In this document: positions 46,340 through 58,556 of the stretch, in pieces
Numbering within the stretch: position 1 is the stretch's first letter
How the letters are laid out: every line of letters starts with the position of its first letter
Assembly: GCF_017654505.1 (NCBI RefSeq)
Contig: NC_054536.1
Span: 33,458,446 to 33,522,445, forward strand
Direction: 5' to 3'
DNA: 64,000 nucleotides
From: Polyodon spathula
Lineage: Eukaryota > Chordata > Actinopteri > Acipenseriformes > Polyodontidae
Notes under the pieces: model-generated
Seen by the model: only the letters and a program-made list of their open reading frames with translations
The model's database searches: none
What the model was told of the DNA's origin: nothing
Translations under genes and position numbers: made by a program

Positions 46340-47357
46340 TGTGCATGATGAACTTAGGGGCCCCCACATCATTTTATGTTCCACTTCAATACTCCTGTTT
46401 TCATCTGCTTCCAAGTCTGATGGGTCTTCGTCTTCGGAGTCTAAAAAATGGAATAACTGTTCAAGAGGAGAATTTCCAATCTGTTTCCCTAAAGTTTCTC
46501 TGTCAATATCTGCTATATCAGAAATAGGTTCATTATTTGATGTAGTGGATGATCCTGCAATGTTTTGTGTAATACCGTGTTGTGAAACTGTGCGCTGGGT
46601 AAGTGTTTTATGTTGTCAAATCTTTCCACCTACCTTTTTCTTAAAGGCATGTCGGTTTGTTTTGAAGTTGAAGCATGATCCTCTGGTGTTGCAGATGAAG
46701 TCACCGTCAGAGTGGAGGAGACGGAGAGAGGGATTCCACCAGAAACATGGGAGCCACTCCTGCTGTGGCTACATTCCCCTCTCCTTTTGTAATTCCTAAA
46801 ACGAAATGTTATAATTGGTAATATAGTACATATTGTATGTGCAGAGAGTGGGAAATCAAATGATTGCTTGGATAAGTGACATTGGTTTTGTTGAAGTGTG
46901 TTTGTCCCTCCTCACGCCCCATGTCTTTTTCTATTTTATTGAGACCACTGGTTTACTTTATTATTGTAACGTTAAATTCAATTGTAGACCTAATATTTAA
47001 TCTGATGAACAATAACTTTAGTAAATTACACCTGGTGTCCCAGGGACAGCTTCTAGTGTATTCACTCCAACATTGTCACTACGCTGTGAATCTGGGAGAG
47101 GTTGCGCATGATTTCCAGAAGAATTCTGTTGGCTTTGTTTTGTAACAGCGTTGTGTGTTTTTTACATTTGCTATTGTACTTGGCTGCCTCTCTGGGAAGG
47201 CAGCATTAAATCTGCTTAAAAGTGTATTCTTTGCAGTTGTGTGCTGCAGAATTGTTGTGGAATCCTCTCGGCCATCCACTACAGTTTCAACAAAATCTTT
47301 TATATATATGCAATAAAGTTTTTGCTTCATTGTGGAGTTTTGCACACAACTGGCCAT
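46340..47357 (-). pseudogene. Myb/SANT-like DNA-binding protein of PIF/Harbinger, degenerate
   Basis: From the ATG at 47355-47357 the frame starts MASCVQNSTMKQKLY and shows DFVETVVDGRED, then LSRFNAAFPERQPSTIANVK. That resembles the Myb-like protein which accompanies HARBI1 transposases and helps them enter the nucleus and bind ends. A second piece at 46340-46550 reads SNNEPISDIADIDRE and EQLFHFLDSEDEDPSDLEADE (acidic tail). Between them are frame breaks. Orientation is convergent with the transposase, as is common for PIF/Harbinger. Confidence 0.55.
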
Positions 47358-48429
47358 GATTGCATTTGTATGGACATACTGAAAAATTAAGCTTTTATAG
47401 GCTATACCTAGGCTTGCTACATTTCCATATTAATTGGTAAAGCTTCTTAAACATTGAATTGCCCAAAAATATGAGATCGACTGAAAAAATTTATATAGGT
47501 TAAATGTCGGTAAAACTACTCAATATTTTTTATTTTCTTACCAAAAATAATCATTTAGAAATCATCTCTAGTTTGTATAGTTTTTATACTTACAGTCTGT
47601 CTCGTCTCCTTTCCGCTCTGAATGGCTAGGGGTGGCTGTCAATCATTTCAGTACTGTAATTTCAATGTCACTGTCAAACAGACATACTATAATCAACATG
47701 ACATGAATAAATAAACACCTGAATAGAATGGGCTTCATTTACAATTGTTTACCAAGTGTAAGTGCTGGCACAAATCACACAGATACTGTCCTTTCAAAAT
47801 ATGCAGTGCACTTACCGCATTGTCTGTCTTTGCTGCATCAGAATCTTGTTTGGTAAAATTTTCAGTAATTCACTGTTTTCTGTCCTGCTTCTTCAGCAAT
47901 CCATTTGCAATGTGTATTGGGGTAACACCAAATTTCTTAGAAAGAGCGTGTGACTTGTAAGTAACCAGTGCAGACAGACAGCCTGGTGCCTTCAGCTGTC
48001 AAGGCTGATTGGTGGGCTATCAGGAGGCTCATTTGAAATGTCAACAGACAGCTCACTTGAGGAATGCAGACTGATATAATCAAACTTCAACACACGGCAG
48101 CAAGTCCTGACTGATAAATACAAATAATACCACAACATTTAATTGTTATAATATATTTTATATGTATCGGTCAATTTGACCGCTCCTGGTCTGAATAGGT
48201 ATGACAGTATTTTATCTCGTAAATTTTTTCAGCTACTCTGTACTTTCTTTGTCAGGGGAATTAGTACATATATTTAGGAAAAGTCAGGAAATCACTGCTC
48301 CTTAAACACAGACACAGAAAGAAAAACATATGTAAGATTAGTTCACAATAAAGCTGTAATAACAATAATAAAAAGGCACAAGTTACACATTCATGGAATA
48401 CCTATGCAATCATACAGTTTAAAATGTAC
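47358..48429. other. Mostly non-coding; weak HTH-like trace at 47820-47955 (minus)
   Basis: The minus strand at 47820-47955 reads SHALSKKFGVTPIHIANGLLKKQ. Split, SKKFGVTPIHIAN resembles a CENP-B/Tigger helix-turn-helix. A GTAAG donor-like sequence follows. Too short for a firm call. The rest shows nothing. Confidence 0.3.
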
Positions 48430-49689
48430 TATACAGCACATACACACCTACACCCAAACCATCAGTACATACAGTAGACTTTGTGTTCAGTCTAGCAAAT
48501 CTTGGGAGGTAAGGTAAATTGACACTTTATGCCAAATGTTTTTATATTCATCCATATTATTATTAAAGGAGTAGGAGACGTTTTTACAAATTGATATTAA
48601 TACCTAATAGGTTTTTCCACAAGTTCGGTATTGGGAAGCTATTATTTTTAAATGACAACAAAATTACTTTTTTGGCTACTAACAAAGAAGAAAGAATCAA
48701 TTTATTTAAAAGTTTAGGGAAATTTATTTAAATGTAAATCTGTAGTGTCTCCCAAGATTGCAATTTTAGAGGAGGACGGTATTTCTCTATTCATACATAA
48801 CGTTTGATAAATGCTACACTATCTTTTTCCAAAAGGGTTGAATTGTAGTACATTCCCAAAATATATGGATAATAGATCCTGTTTTGCAATTGCATTTCAA
48901 GCATATATCAGATGATCTTAATCCTCACCATTTACTTAGCGTAATAATTTTAAATTGTATTGACCTTAATCTGGCATTTGGAGTACAGGATTTGATATTG
49001 TTACAAATATCTCTCCAATTTTCATCAGTCATTCTTTAGATTTTTATTTTTTCTTAAAGCTGTTTCAAACTCAGATTTTGTTTTGTTATGCCAGCAGCCC
49101 CAGTAATGTTTCTAATTAAGCAATATAATTTGGAAACACATTTATTTTGATCTGATTTATTGGATAAAAATCATTTTAATTAGGTGGGGACATGCTTTGT
49201 GGAAAAGGATTCAGTTAGGATTGAAGTTACTCTTTTAATATGTGTATAGATGCTAATTTCGTCTGAATTCAAATTCACATTTTTCTTTAAACATCTTAAT
49301 GACATAAATTTTCCACTCCAGAGATTTAGCCAGAGAGTCATTCCATAGGGTGTTTTTCTTGTGTACAAACAGTGGACTATTCCAAATCCCAGAATACCAA
49401 TATAAATGTATTTTAGTTTAGAAATTTACCAATTTTAATAAAAATATTATAACCATTTGCGATAGTAGGAATATTACGCAAGAAACTGGGTGGACCATGA
49501 ATTGGAATCTCTTTTAATGAAGGTGCGACAATTTCTTCCTCTAAGTTTAGTACTGATGGTGTTTCTGCTAAAGAAGGTAATAAGCACAGTGAGTATTGTC
49601 TGAACTGACAGGCATAATAATACCATAAAGGGATTAAGTAAATTAATACCACTATCTTTATGACTTGTAAACAGTTTGTCATTTTTTTA

Positions 49690-50770
49690 ATTTAGCTTAT
49701 TTTTTATATGACCAAATTAATTCAGAAATTATTTTATTAAGTGACTTAAAATAAGAATTTGGAATGTGAAGAGGTATCATAGAAAGCATGTATGCTAACT
49801 GAAGCATGATAGACATTTTAATGGTCTCATTCCTGCCCCACAGAGATAAAGGAAGTTTATTCAAGAGCTCTAATTTGATTTTAACTTTACTTAATGGGGG
49901 GCTAAGGTTGCTATTTACCATATTTTCAGCAAATCCCCAAGTATTTGATGCACTTCGTAGTCCATTTAAAAGGAAATTCTGAATATTGTGATTGTTAACA
50001 ATTTTTTGAAAGTGGAATTGATTTAGCCCAATTAACTTGGTATCCAGAAATAGCACTATATTCTTCAAGAATAGAAAATAACTGGTAAAGAGGTTTTGGG
50101 ATTTTTAATTGTAACTAAAATATCATCTGCATAGAGCATCAACTTACATTGACTATACTGGCCAAGTCCCTGGACACCAGCTGGCTGTTGTTGTATTTTG
50201 ACTGCGAGAGGTCATATGACCATATTAAACAGCAGTGGAGAAATAGGACATCCTTGACGTGTTCCCCGAAAGAGCCTGAATGGCTTGGACATGGGTCCCC
50301 ATGTACATTTAAGCAGAAGGCTGAGCATATAAAGTTTTTATCCATAATGACTTGCATCTATGGATAAAACCAAGGCTGGATCGGGGCTCTGGAAATATAT
50401 ATAAGATTTAATAAATGTCAAATGTTATCAGAGAAATGTGTTCCCTTTACAAAACGTTTTTGTTCATTATGAATTAATGTGTCTATAACAGTTTATAACC
50501 TGGTAGCCAGGATCTTTGCCAGAATCTTACAATCACTCTGAATAAGTGAAATTGGTTTGCAGTTGGCACAGTCTTGTAAGTCTTTGTCTTGTTTAGGAAT
50601 AAGAGTTATGGAGGCTAGCTTCGTGGAAGGTGGTAGTGTTTGTTGAGTAAGTGAAAAATCTAAAGTTTCTTTTAGTAAGGGAGTAAGAATATCCATATTG
50701 ATTTTGTAGAACTCATGGGGGAAACTGTCTTCACCAGGTTTTTTTTTTTCCAGAGGGCAATACATTTATT
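49690..50770 (-). pseudogene. L1-type reverse transcriptase
   Basis: At 50493-50765: KPGEDSFPHEFYKIN, LLKETLDFSLTQQTLPPSTK, ASITLIPKQDKDLQ and PISLIQSDCKILAKILATRL, the RT start with the PxSLI motif. LYADDIL lies near 50125-50140, in DNA between listed frames, and is the catalytic box. At 49697-50068 come LGLNQFHFQKI-like and KVKIKLELLNKLPLSLWGR, the thumb and beyond. The middle has several frame changes. It would prime cDNA on nicked target DNA. Confidence 0.8.
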
Positions 50771-51129
50771 GTAGTTTCATCTCTTCAGTTGTAATAGGTG
50801 TATACAATATCAATATCAATTACTTTCAGTTTATTCAATTCAAGATCACTAAAAAAACATTATGTTTATCATAATTTAACTCACCAGGGGAACTATATAG
50901 TTTGCTATAATACTTTTTAAAATCATTATTAATAATGTCTGGTTGATTTTAAATGTGACCATTTCCTGTTCTAATCTCTGAAATAATTTTGGATTGTACC
51001 AACTTTCTCAAAGCATGAGCTAATACCTTGCCAGGTTTATCCCCAGATTGTTTAATTTACATTTAGCACATGTCAACACTATATAATTTGAAGAAGAGGG
51101 ATCAAGTCTAAATTTGATTTCTATTGTTT

Positions 51130-51480
51130 TTACATTGTCTTGTAGACATTGAATATCTTCCATTTGTTTTCTCTTCTTTTTGGCAGTATATCAGATAATT
51201 CTACCTCTAAAAATGCTTTCCACGTTTTCCAAAGAATGGCTGGAGAAGTATCTGGGGTTTTGGTAAAGAGAAGAAACTCTTTAATTTCTTCATGAATAAA
51301 TTCTTTAAAAGCCTGATCTCTTACTAATGATACATTAAATCTCCAGTGTGAATGACATTTGCAGGAGGACATGGGTGTAAATAAAATAGATACTGGGTTG
51401 TGACCAGATATATGAATGACCCCTATATCGGCATTAGAGGTGTGGATGGATTTAGAGGTAAATGTTATATCAATTCATGA
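51130..51480 (-). pseudogene. L1 endonuclease C-terminus and linker
   Basis: ADIGVIHISGHNPVSI corresponds to the endonuclease SDH motif region, with SDH changed to SGH, so a catalytic Asp is lost. SHWRFNVSLVRDQAFKEF, IKEFLLFTKTPDTSPAILW and KAFLEVELSDILPKR follow and form the linker to RT. Confidence 0.7.
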
Positions 51481-51544
51481 AAATGACTTGTGTACTGGTG
51501 AGAAAAATGTCTTAATCTCGGCCAGAGAGATTAAAAAGTCTCCA

Positions 51545-52143
51545 CACATCTATTAGGTCTAATTGTTTCAACCTTATTTCTAATTAATTTGAAGGTTTAG
51601 AACATTTACTAATATATTTAGAAGACCTATATTTAGATGATATATTATACTTAGATGATAATCTATGACTGCATTATAATCAAGTGCAATAATCTATGGG
51701 TATTTTATTCCCAGCTGTGAGAGTGCAGATCATATTTGGTTGTAAAATTCAGCTTGTTTAGTACAAGGAGTAACAGGTTGAGACGGAGGACTGATTTTCA
51801 AAAATAAAATGAATAAAAAATCTGCACTGTTTGTCAGTCCCTGTCCGTGCATCGTTTTTTAAGTATAGTCTGTTTTAATTTGTCCCTACCAAGCTTAAAA
51901 AAAATAAAATAATTTTTCGTGTTTGTTTAGAACACATATTTTGTACAGGGCAGGCCTCAACCGTGCCACAGGGAATGCTAAGTGTTGAATCTGTAAAACA
52001 AATTCACTGTTTTGAGAGCCATTAGGCACGTCGAATATTTCTATACTGTATGCCACATAAAACATTTATTCCTAATTGATACATGTTTGATAACTCATCC
52101 TTTGTTGTCAGAGTGCATTATCCACCAAAAACAGTGTTAGCAA
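51545..52143. repeat. ~600-bp tandem duplication, copy 1
   Basis: Pairs with 52144-52730. Flanking parts are nearly identical over long runs (for example AAGTGTTGAATCTGTAAAAC at 51980 and 52561). Inner patches near 51690-51720, 51765-51775, 51800-51875 and 51915-51950 are replaced by unrelated sequence. It contains part of the L1 endonuclease and a minus-strand LTR fragment. Confidence 0.85.
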
Positions 52144-52730
52144 CACACATCTATTAGTGTCTAATTGTTTCAACCTTATTTCTAATTAATTTGAAGGTTT
52201 AGAACATTTACTAATATATTTAGAAGACCTATATTTAGATGATATATTATACTTAGATGATAATCTATGACTGCATTATAATGTCCTGCAATAATCTATG
52301 GGATTTTATTCCACTGTGAGAGTGCAGATCATATTTGGTTGTAAAATTCAGCTTGTTTAGTACAAGGAGTAACAGGTTGATGGAACTGATTTTCAAAAAT
52401 AAAATGAAAAAAAAAACACTATGAGTCCCACTAAAACAATCTCTATTGGACTATGGGTTTTAATCTCATCCCTACCAAGCTTAAAAAAAATAAAATAATT
52501 AAACCCACCACCAGAACACATATTTACAGGGCAGGCCTCAACCGTGCCACAGGGAATGCTAAGTGTTGAATCTGTAAAACAAATTCACTGTTTTGAGAGC
52601 CATTAGGCACGTCGAATATTTCTATACTGTATGCCACATAAAACATTTATTCCTAATTGATACATGTTTGATAACTCATCCTTTGTTGTCAGAGTGCATT
52701 ATCCACCAAAAACAGTGTTAGCAACTCAGA
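52144..52730. repeat. ~600-bp tandem duplication, copy 2
   Basis: In its LTR part this copy (AATTAAACCCACCACC) matches the LTR at 42814 better than copy 1 does (AATTTTTCGTGTTTG). Copy 2 therefore keeps the ancestral sequence and copy 1 carries the odd patches. Confidence 0.85.
52450..52544 (-). mobile_element. LTR fragment of the TGTGGCAG family
   Basis: On the minus strand: TGTGGCACGGTTGAGGCC, then ATATGTGTTCTGGTGG and AAGCTTGGTAGGGATGAG. It equals the first ~95 bp of the LTR at 42814. The duplicate is at about 51870-51968. Confidence 0.7.
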
Positions 52731-53370
52731 TCTGTAGTGTGCATGGACATAAACCACAGGTACGGTACAATGAACTCACACACTCAAAAATACAAAATTC
52801 AACCAGATTTATCATTCGTGTCTCTATTATATTAATATAAAAAAAAAAAATGCAGAAAAAAATTCTAAACTTATTTACAAAAAAATAATAGTAAAACAAA
52901 ATACAGCTGTACCGTACATATGATGGCTCTTTCTTTTTTAAGCACCCAAACAAAAAACAACTAGCATTAAACAGGATATCTTTGGCAAATTATATTTTTA
53001 AAACCTTCTTTTTCCCCCTTCAACAGAACTAATTGAACTTTAAGTCGTATCAGTAAAATTTGTGGATTATAAAGAGATTCCTAAAGTTACAAAATAGTTC
53101 CTATAGTTACAAAATGTAACGATACAGCTGTACCATTGGTCTATTATTTTTTGAACACCATTTGTTTGCGCATCTTTTGTCAAACTGAGTTAACTAATAA
53201 TAACAATTAATAACAACTGTTTTTCGTTGTGTGTGATGTCAGTAGCACGGCTCGTCTCTGCAGTGGAAACACAACCCAGGCTCTCCTTAACCGCACCATG
53301 AGGCTCAGCTCGGTTGTACAGTGGAAAAGAGGCATAAGCGTTACATTAGAAATATGTAATAATATAATTA
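52731..53370. other. AT-rich non-coding stretch
   Basis: Nothing recognised except a GC-richer island at 53225-53340 (ACCGCACCATGAGGC) that may belong to a small DNA element. Confidence 0.4.
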
Positions 53371-53650
53371 TTAACTCATTGTTGAAATGATTGTTGCGTA
53401 TGAAATTGTATTTGCTTTTCTGTTGAATTGTTCTGAGTTTGGTTTTGTTGATGAATCAACAATTTCCTTTGCATCCTTAGTACAAACTGTGGATTTGTTA
53501 CTCGACAATATATCTGCCCCACATTCCCCTTCTCTCCAAAGCCAGGGAGCCACATTTTCCCAGAATGAATCAAAAGACCAAAGGGTGACTTCATAGAATT
53601 TTTTTTAGTTTCTGATAACTCATAATGGTAAAAAGGACCTGGAATCACAC
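53371..53650 (-). other. Minus-strand open frames, unidentified
   Basis: Two overlapping frames (SFWENVAPWLWRE; ADILSSNKSTVCTKDAKEIV) have protein-like composition. They show no known domain and no neighbouring coding trace. Possibly a fossil of an element ORF; not supported as a gene. Confidence 0.25.
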
Positions 53651-55575
53651 TAAAAATAAGTCATACTGATATGATTTCCATCTCTGTACTCTCAAAGGTT
53701 TCCTTTCCTTGCTGCTAGGGACCTGCAACACTAATAACATCTCTAAATCTTCCCCGTCACTGCTTAACTACTTCTGTACACCATAAGTATTCTGAGCAAT
53801 TTGTAAGTCATGTGTCAACTGTAAGTATGGGATCAGATGTGGTGCTACAATCTAGTACTGCTAGCATCAGTGCATTGGGCACAGCCAAGAGTTTGTGGCA
53901 CCTGATGCCTCATACTGTAACTAATGTATTCTGATTACATTTTTTAAATAGTGTCTTTCTGACACGTGTCCACCCCACAAAAAGTTTCTGTTGTGTAGTT
54001 TTGAAGATACTTGTATATGTTGGGATCGCAAGCCAAAATACAGTAAAAGCCCAATGGGGTGGGTAATTAAAATAGGACTCCCATTAGTTTGGGCCTTTAG
54101 TTTCAAACAGTGGTTGATTCTATACGTATAAAGAACGACTAGGTAAACCTTAAAATTGCCTGAAAGTTGCCTGTCATAGCATGGGATTTTGTTTCAGAAA
54201 CTGTAATATACATTATAAAAATACATTATAAATACTGGATTTCATATAACTTTCCAGTGCAACGAATGCATTTTTGCTGTAAAATTGTGTTGATTTCTAA
54301 TACTCAAAGATAGGATCCCTATTATAGCAATAGAAAATAGTTATGATTTGACAAAGCAGAAGCAATATCTGGGTAAGACATACAGTATTACATTTTATGA
54401 AGTGTGGACTCTCCCGGAGAGATAGAGAGATAGTGGCTGAACTGCCGATCCAAGGGTGACAACAATCTCTGCCTGCCAGGGAGAAGACGGCACTGGAGGG
54501 TTGTTGGGGCCACACATACATAGCTCATACAAGATGAAGAAAAAAATAGATGAGGTATTTGATTTTGACAAGGGGAATGTCATTGCTTCCACAACCAGAC
54601 TCAAATTGTGTTTTACACATGAGCATCATTTAAAATAGATAGATACAATGCTGTATGTCTTTTACTTGTCCAGAAAGATATTTCCTTTTTTATTGATGAC
54701 TTCACACTCCTCTCCTGATAAGTAATATGAAAGGAGCATGCTTGGTACTTGTCATTTAGTTAATGCCAGTGGACATTTTTTTTCTGCTAGAGCTTAATTC
54801 AAAACCATTCATCCAAAACGGAGAGAAGACAACCAATTGCTTTCTGAAAAACACATGCCACCCCTAATTTGCATCTCTCCCCCACTACAGATGTGGTCCT
54901 CCCTCCCCCCATTGTATATTGTATTCTCTCAAATGCAAAGCATTGTCTACTACTGAGTAAGTGAGTCACTTAATGGGATGCAGTTCTGCATTATAAATGA
55001 AAAGTATATGGATCACAGATAGGTTGCAAGTCTTACCAGCACATAAATAAGTATTAAACACAGTACCTTTTCCCCATGTCTGACCACACAAGTTTCTTCT
55101 CAGGCCTTAGCCTTAAATAGACATTAGACTGACCTTACAGACCAGGAGTGTGTCCAATGAGCAGAGCACCCCAGGGCATTACGTGGTTTTTCCTATTGAA
55201 CGATGCGCACACCACGAACGCTTCCTAACAGTGGTGAGTCAAGCTCAGAGCTGCCTCGCTGGAAGTTCAAAATGGCTGACCTGCATTATCAGTATGGTGG
55301 CTGCAAATGGATTTTTTGAAATATGGATTGTATGACCACCGCGTGTAATAAGTAATATTTTTGTTGTCACTTTGGGTTTTTAGGACTGATTATGGTATTT
55401 TTTAAAATGACGATTGTATTAGAAAAGGAAACTGCAGACTATTTATAACTTGACAAATATGACTCGCTCCTCAAGATGCTAAACCAAAAAAGTGTCAGTA
55501 ACTACATTACAAAAATATAGTAGTAGTAATTATATTCAAAAAATAAATTATACAAAAATTGCAAAACTCGTTTAA
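53651..55575. other. Non-coding stretch
   Basis: No convincing coding or repeat structure. Short frames at 53921-54106, 54297-54604 and 55150-55335 were considered and not accepted. Confidence 0.45.
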
Positions 55576-56260
55576 CACTAGAACCGCCGTGGTTATACTC
55601 ATACCTACAACCACAGACGGCATGACGGTACATTTTAAACATCATCAGTATTATAATGAAAGACAAACTATCGGATACAACTCAAAAGTTTTATTCAAGT
55701 ACATCATATAAAACATTTGCCCAGCCAAAATGTTGTATTTTATTGAACAATTAAACATAAAAGGGTTTATTTTCTAACTTACCACATATAAAGCACTGCT
55801 TCAAAAAATGAAAAACTATACTAAATCAAAAGAAACTAGTGTGTAAACAGGTATATGTACATACAAAACTGTAAAAACATTTTTAGTAACATTAAAAAAA
55901 AAAAAAGAAAATAACTCAGTTCCCATTATGTAATGTGAATGCATTTTCAGGGAAACAGATTCAAAGTAGCGCAATCCACGCAATGACGCTTCTCAACTTT
56001 TCCTGTGCATTTACCACACACTGCTCTTTCACAAGTTTGATTTGTATTGCATTTAGCTACCTGGCATTGTTTTCTCTTGCACATGTAACTGGGTGCAGCA
56101 CTGAATCCAGGTTGAGCTGCATTGCCTGCAGATTCCAGCAGACAGGGAGCAGTCTCATTAAGAATCTTCTCAAAATACGGGATCAGATCCAGGAATGCAG
56201 GCAACAGCAACAGTTCAGCAATCAGTCAGCCACAGCTGAATAGGCATGTGCAGTAGCAGC
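55576..56260 (-). mobile_element. piggyBac 3' end (TTAA target)
   Basis: TTAA at 55572-55575 is followed by CACTAGAACCGCC, the terminal sequence of a piggyBac-type element in inverted orientation. The transposase C-terminus is encoded on the minus strand behind it. The 5' part of the element is missing beyond about 56260. Confidence 0.7.
55947..56210 (-). pseudogene. piggyBac transposase C-terminal cysteine-rich domain
   Basis: Reads FSAAPSYMCKRKQCQVAKC, TCERAVCGKCTGKVEKRH and CVDCA: about eight cysteines in CxxC pairs. This is the zinc-binding C-terminal domain that recognises the transposon ends. The upstream part (FLDLIPYFEKILNETAPCL) does not look like the catalytic domain and may be unrelated. 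Catalytic DDD residues are absent. Confidence 0.7.
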
Positions 56261-56429
56261 AGCTTCAGAAAAGAATCAGAAGGTATGCAAGCCATGGGCA
56301 GGTAACAGGGGAGGTCACAGTAGCAAGCAAGATCAATTGCTCAGATAAAAAATTAATTGTGACTAAAATAAATTAGAACTATCAACTAAAATTTAAAATC
56401 CTTAAAATCCTTACAAATTTAAACTATAC

Positions 56430-57430
56430 TGATGCATAAAAGAAACGCAACACTCAGGCCTAATGGCTTTAATGAAATATTTTAAGCATAGATATCAAAC
56501 AAAATGACAAAAAATTTGAACAAAAATACAGATCAAAGAATCATGATAAGTTTTCAGAATGAAACATGACACTCTGTCAAAATAAAAAACATTGCAAAGT
56601 TTCTATCGGGTATGACCTCCCTGAGCATTAACACAATCCTGGCAGTGTTCATGCATAGACCTGATCAGCCTCTGGATAGACTGCTGTGGGATGTTATACC
56701 GCTCTTCCTGTGCAGCTGCAGCCAGCTGGTGAAGGTTGGCTGGTCGAGGTTGTTTCCTGTAGATGGTACTGGTTATTTCGTCCCACAGATATTTTATTGG
56801 ACAGATCAGGAGAAAAAGCTGGCCATGGCAAGAACTCAACATTGTTTTCTTGAAGTTGTGCAAAATTGACACTTATAGATTGGCTTGCAGGAGCAGAAAA
56901 ATTGTTGTCTCAAGGACTTTGTCAATGTATCACTGAGCAGTTAGGTTGCCCTCAATCTGCACCAAAGGCTTTCTTGTGTTAAAGGAGATTCCTCCCCACA
57001 TCATCACACTTCCACTGCCCAACCGGTTGGCTTGAACAATGCAAAAATCAGCGTAACGCTCACCAGGGCACGAGGGGACGATGTGGTGACCCTCTGCTAT
57101 CCAGGACGTGGCTTGTCCCTCACAGAGCCCGTTTCGTGGTTTCTCTGGGCTAGCTGCTGATTGTTAAAGCAGAACATCTAATTCTCCGAATAACTTCTCT
57201 CTCAGACAGGCCGCCTGCAATCATGCCGATTGCAACCAGACGATCTTCATTACTCAAGTAGGGCATGGTCGTATCTTTCGCTGTTCTTAAGTTAATTAAA
57301 ATCATGTATTTTCGAATGACTATTTATATAGATTCTTAATCAGCTCATTTTGGCAATTTTATCTCAACTCAAATACCAAACACTTTGCATCTGGCGTTTT
57401 TATCAAATCACATCACGCAAGCTCAGTATT
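56430..57430 (-). mobile_element. Tc1/mariner element 3, internally deleted
   Basis: A third Tc1-type lineage, different from the other two. The left end is near CTGATGCATAAAAGAAACG (56432). The right end is less certain. The minus-strand transposase is present in pieces. Confidence 0.6.
56600..57266 (-). pseudogene. Tc1-like transposase fragments
   Basis: From 57266: MPYLSNEDRLVAIGMIAGG (N-terminus), then a deletion of most of the DNA-binding region. CIVQANRLGSGSVMMWGGIS, RKPLVQIEGNLTAQ and a stop follow. Next are a gap around the second acidic site and KYLWDEITSTIYRK, then QLAAAAQEERYNIPQQSIQ and RSMHEHCQDCVNAQGGHTR. The YLWDE segment carries what should be the third acidic region (HLWDE in relatives). 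Stops and the deletion inactivate it. Confidence 0.75.
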
Positions 57431-58097
57431 TTGTTATCCCAAGGAACAATACTACTGAAACAATCAACAAACCTATCTGCTCACTCTTTAAAATGTAAAT
57501 AACATTATCAATCAATCAATATTTATTTTATATCGCGCCTTTCATAATGGACCACCATCACAAAGTGCTTTACAAGATGCAGTAACAACAAGAAAATCCA
57601 TAATGCTTTAAATACAGAGAAATGCATAATACATGATACAGTAATACATTAAATATGGTGGAAAGTGCATAATACATGATAGTAGCATGAAACATCAAAT
57701 AGTAGCAGCAACACAGAAGTAATACTGTGCACACTTTAAGGATGTTATTATTAATATGAACAAACATGAATAACACTTTTCATTTAACGGTGCTTAAAAC
57801 AGAATATTATTTATTTATAAATGCACAAATGCATTGCTGCGTGTATCCAGCATACAATTAATGGTGTCTCTAATTCCTCACACTTTTTATTGTTTTCAAC
57901 ATTTGATTCATCCAAGCATTTCAGTTAAATTCAGAAAGAGACGTAGTTGTAGTAGTATCATAGTGTTGTTTCAACATATTTTTTTTCTTCTCTTCTCCAA
58001 AAAAAAAGGTTTTGTGCTGTACAGCATGAGTTAAAATGAATGAACCCCTACATTCTTATACAAATAAAAACAAATAGCCGGTACATATATCTACCAA
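57431..58097. other. Non-coding, with a LINE 3'-tail-like segment at 57506-57600
   Basis: AATCAATCAATCAATATTTATTTTATATCGCGCC, in part AATCAATCAATC, followed by AAAGTGCTTTACAAGATGC, resembles the reversed 3' end of a fish LINE with a (TTGA)n tail. No coding remains are attached. Confidence 0.45.
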
Positions 58098-58452
58098 ATC
58101 TGTCCTTTTCTCACAACTTACTTCACCCAACTCCTTATTCATGCTCTTGTACTCTTCAGATTGGACTACTGTTTCTCTCCTTGCTGGTCTCCCTGCTTTG
58201 GCTATATGTCCCATCCAGCTCATAAAAAATTCTGCTGCTCATCTTGTCTTCTCCCAACCTCTCTACTCTCATGGTACCCCTCTGCTTCGCACCCTTCACT
58301 GGCTACCTATCTCTGCTCACATTAAATTCAAGACCCTTGTTCTTGGCTACTGCTCTCTTCACCACACTGCCCCCTCTAACCTCCAATCCCTCATGTCTCC
58401 CTACACTCCCTCTCGCCCTGTCCGCTTATCCTTATCCTGTCAGTCAGTAATA
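58098..58452 (+). pseudogene. L2-type LINE reverse transcriptase C-terminus
   Basis: Reads DWTTVSLLAGLPALAICPIQL, split as LLAGLPALAICPIQL; then IKNSAAHLVFSQP, TPLLRTLHWLPISAHIKFK and LVLGYCSLHHTAPS, MSPYTPSRPVR. This is the RT thumb to C-terminal region of L2-like LINEs (relatives have NSAARLVF and LHWLPV). The frame 58141-58464 is open for 107 codons. Both ends are truncated. Confidence 0.8.
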
Positions 58453-58556
58453 CAAGGTAAATGAGCACTTAAATACATAGTGCACACATAGTACAGAGTG
58501 CCACTTAATGTGAGGGCAGCAATAAATAACTTAGTGAAATATTTAACTCCTTGATA

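Larger units (their letters stand above)
48430..51790 (-). mobile_element. L1/Tx1-type LINE, 5'-truncated and degenerate
   Basis: Read leftward from 51790: apurinic endonuclease remnants (FFSPVHKSFS near 51500; IGVIHISGHNPVSILFTPM near 51400), the linker, RT, and a C-terminal part extending to about 48500 with LGDTTDLHLNKFP. The order matches fish L1/Tx1-group elements. Many stops. The 5' part of the endonuclease segment is included in the duplication at 51545-52730. Confidence 0.75.

Noticed and set aside
46308..46799. 163-codon plus frame
   Set aside because: Antisense to the acidic tail of the Myb-like Harbinger protein, which explains the openness.
53225..53340. GC-richer island with ACCGCACCATGAGGC
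   Set aside because: Considered as a promoter or SINE head, but no RNA polymerase III boxes, tail or repeat partner was found.
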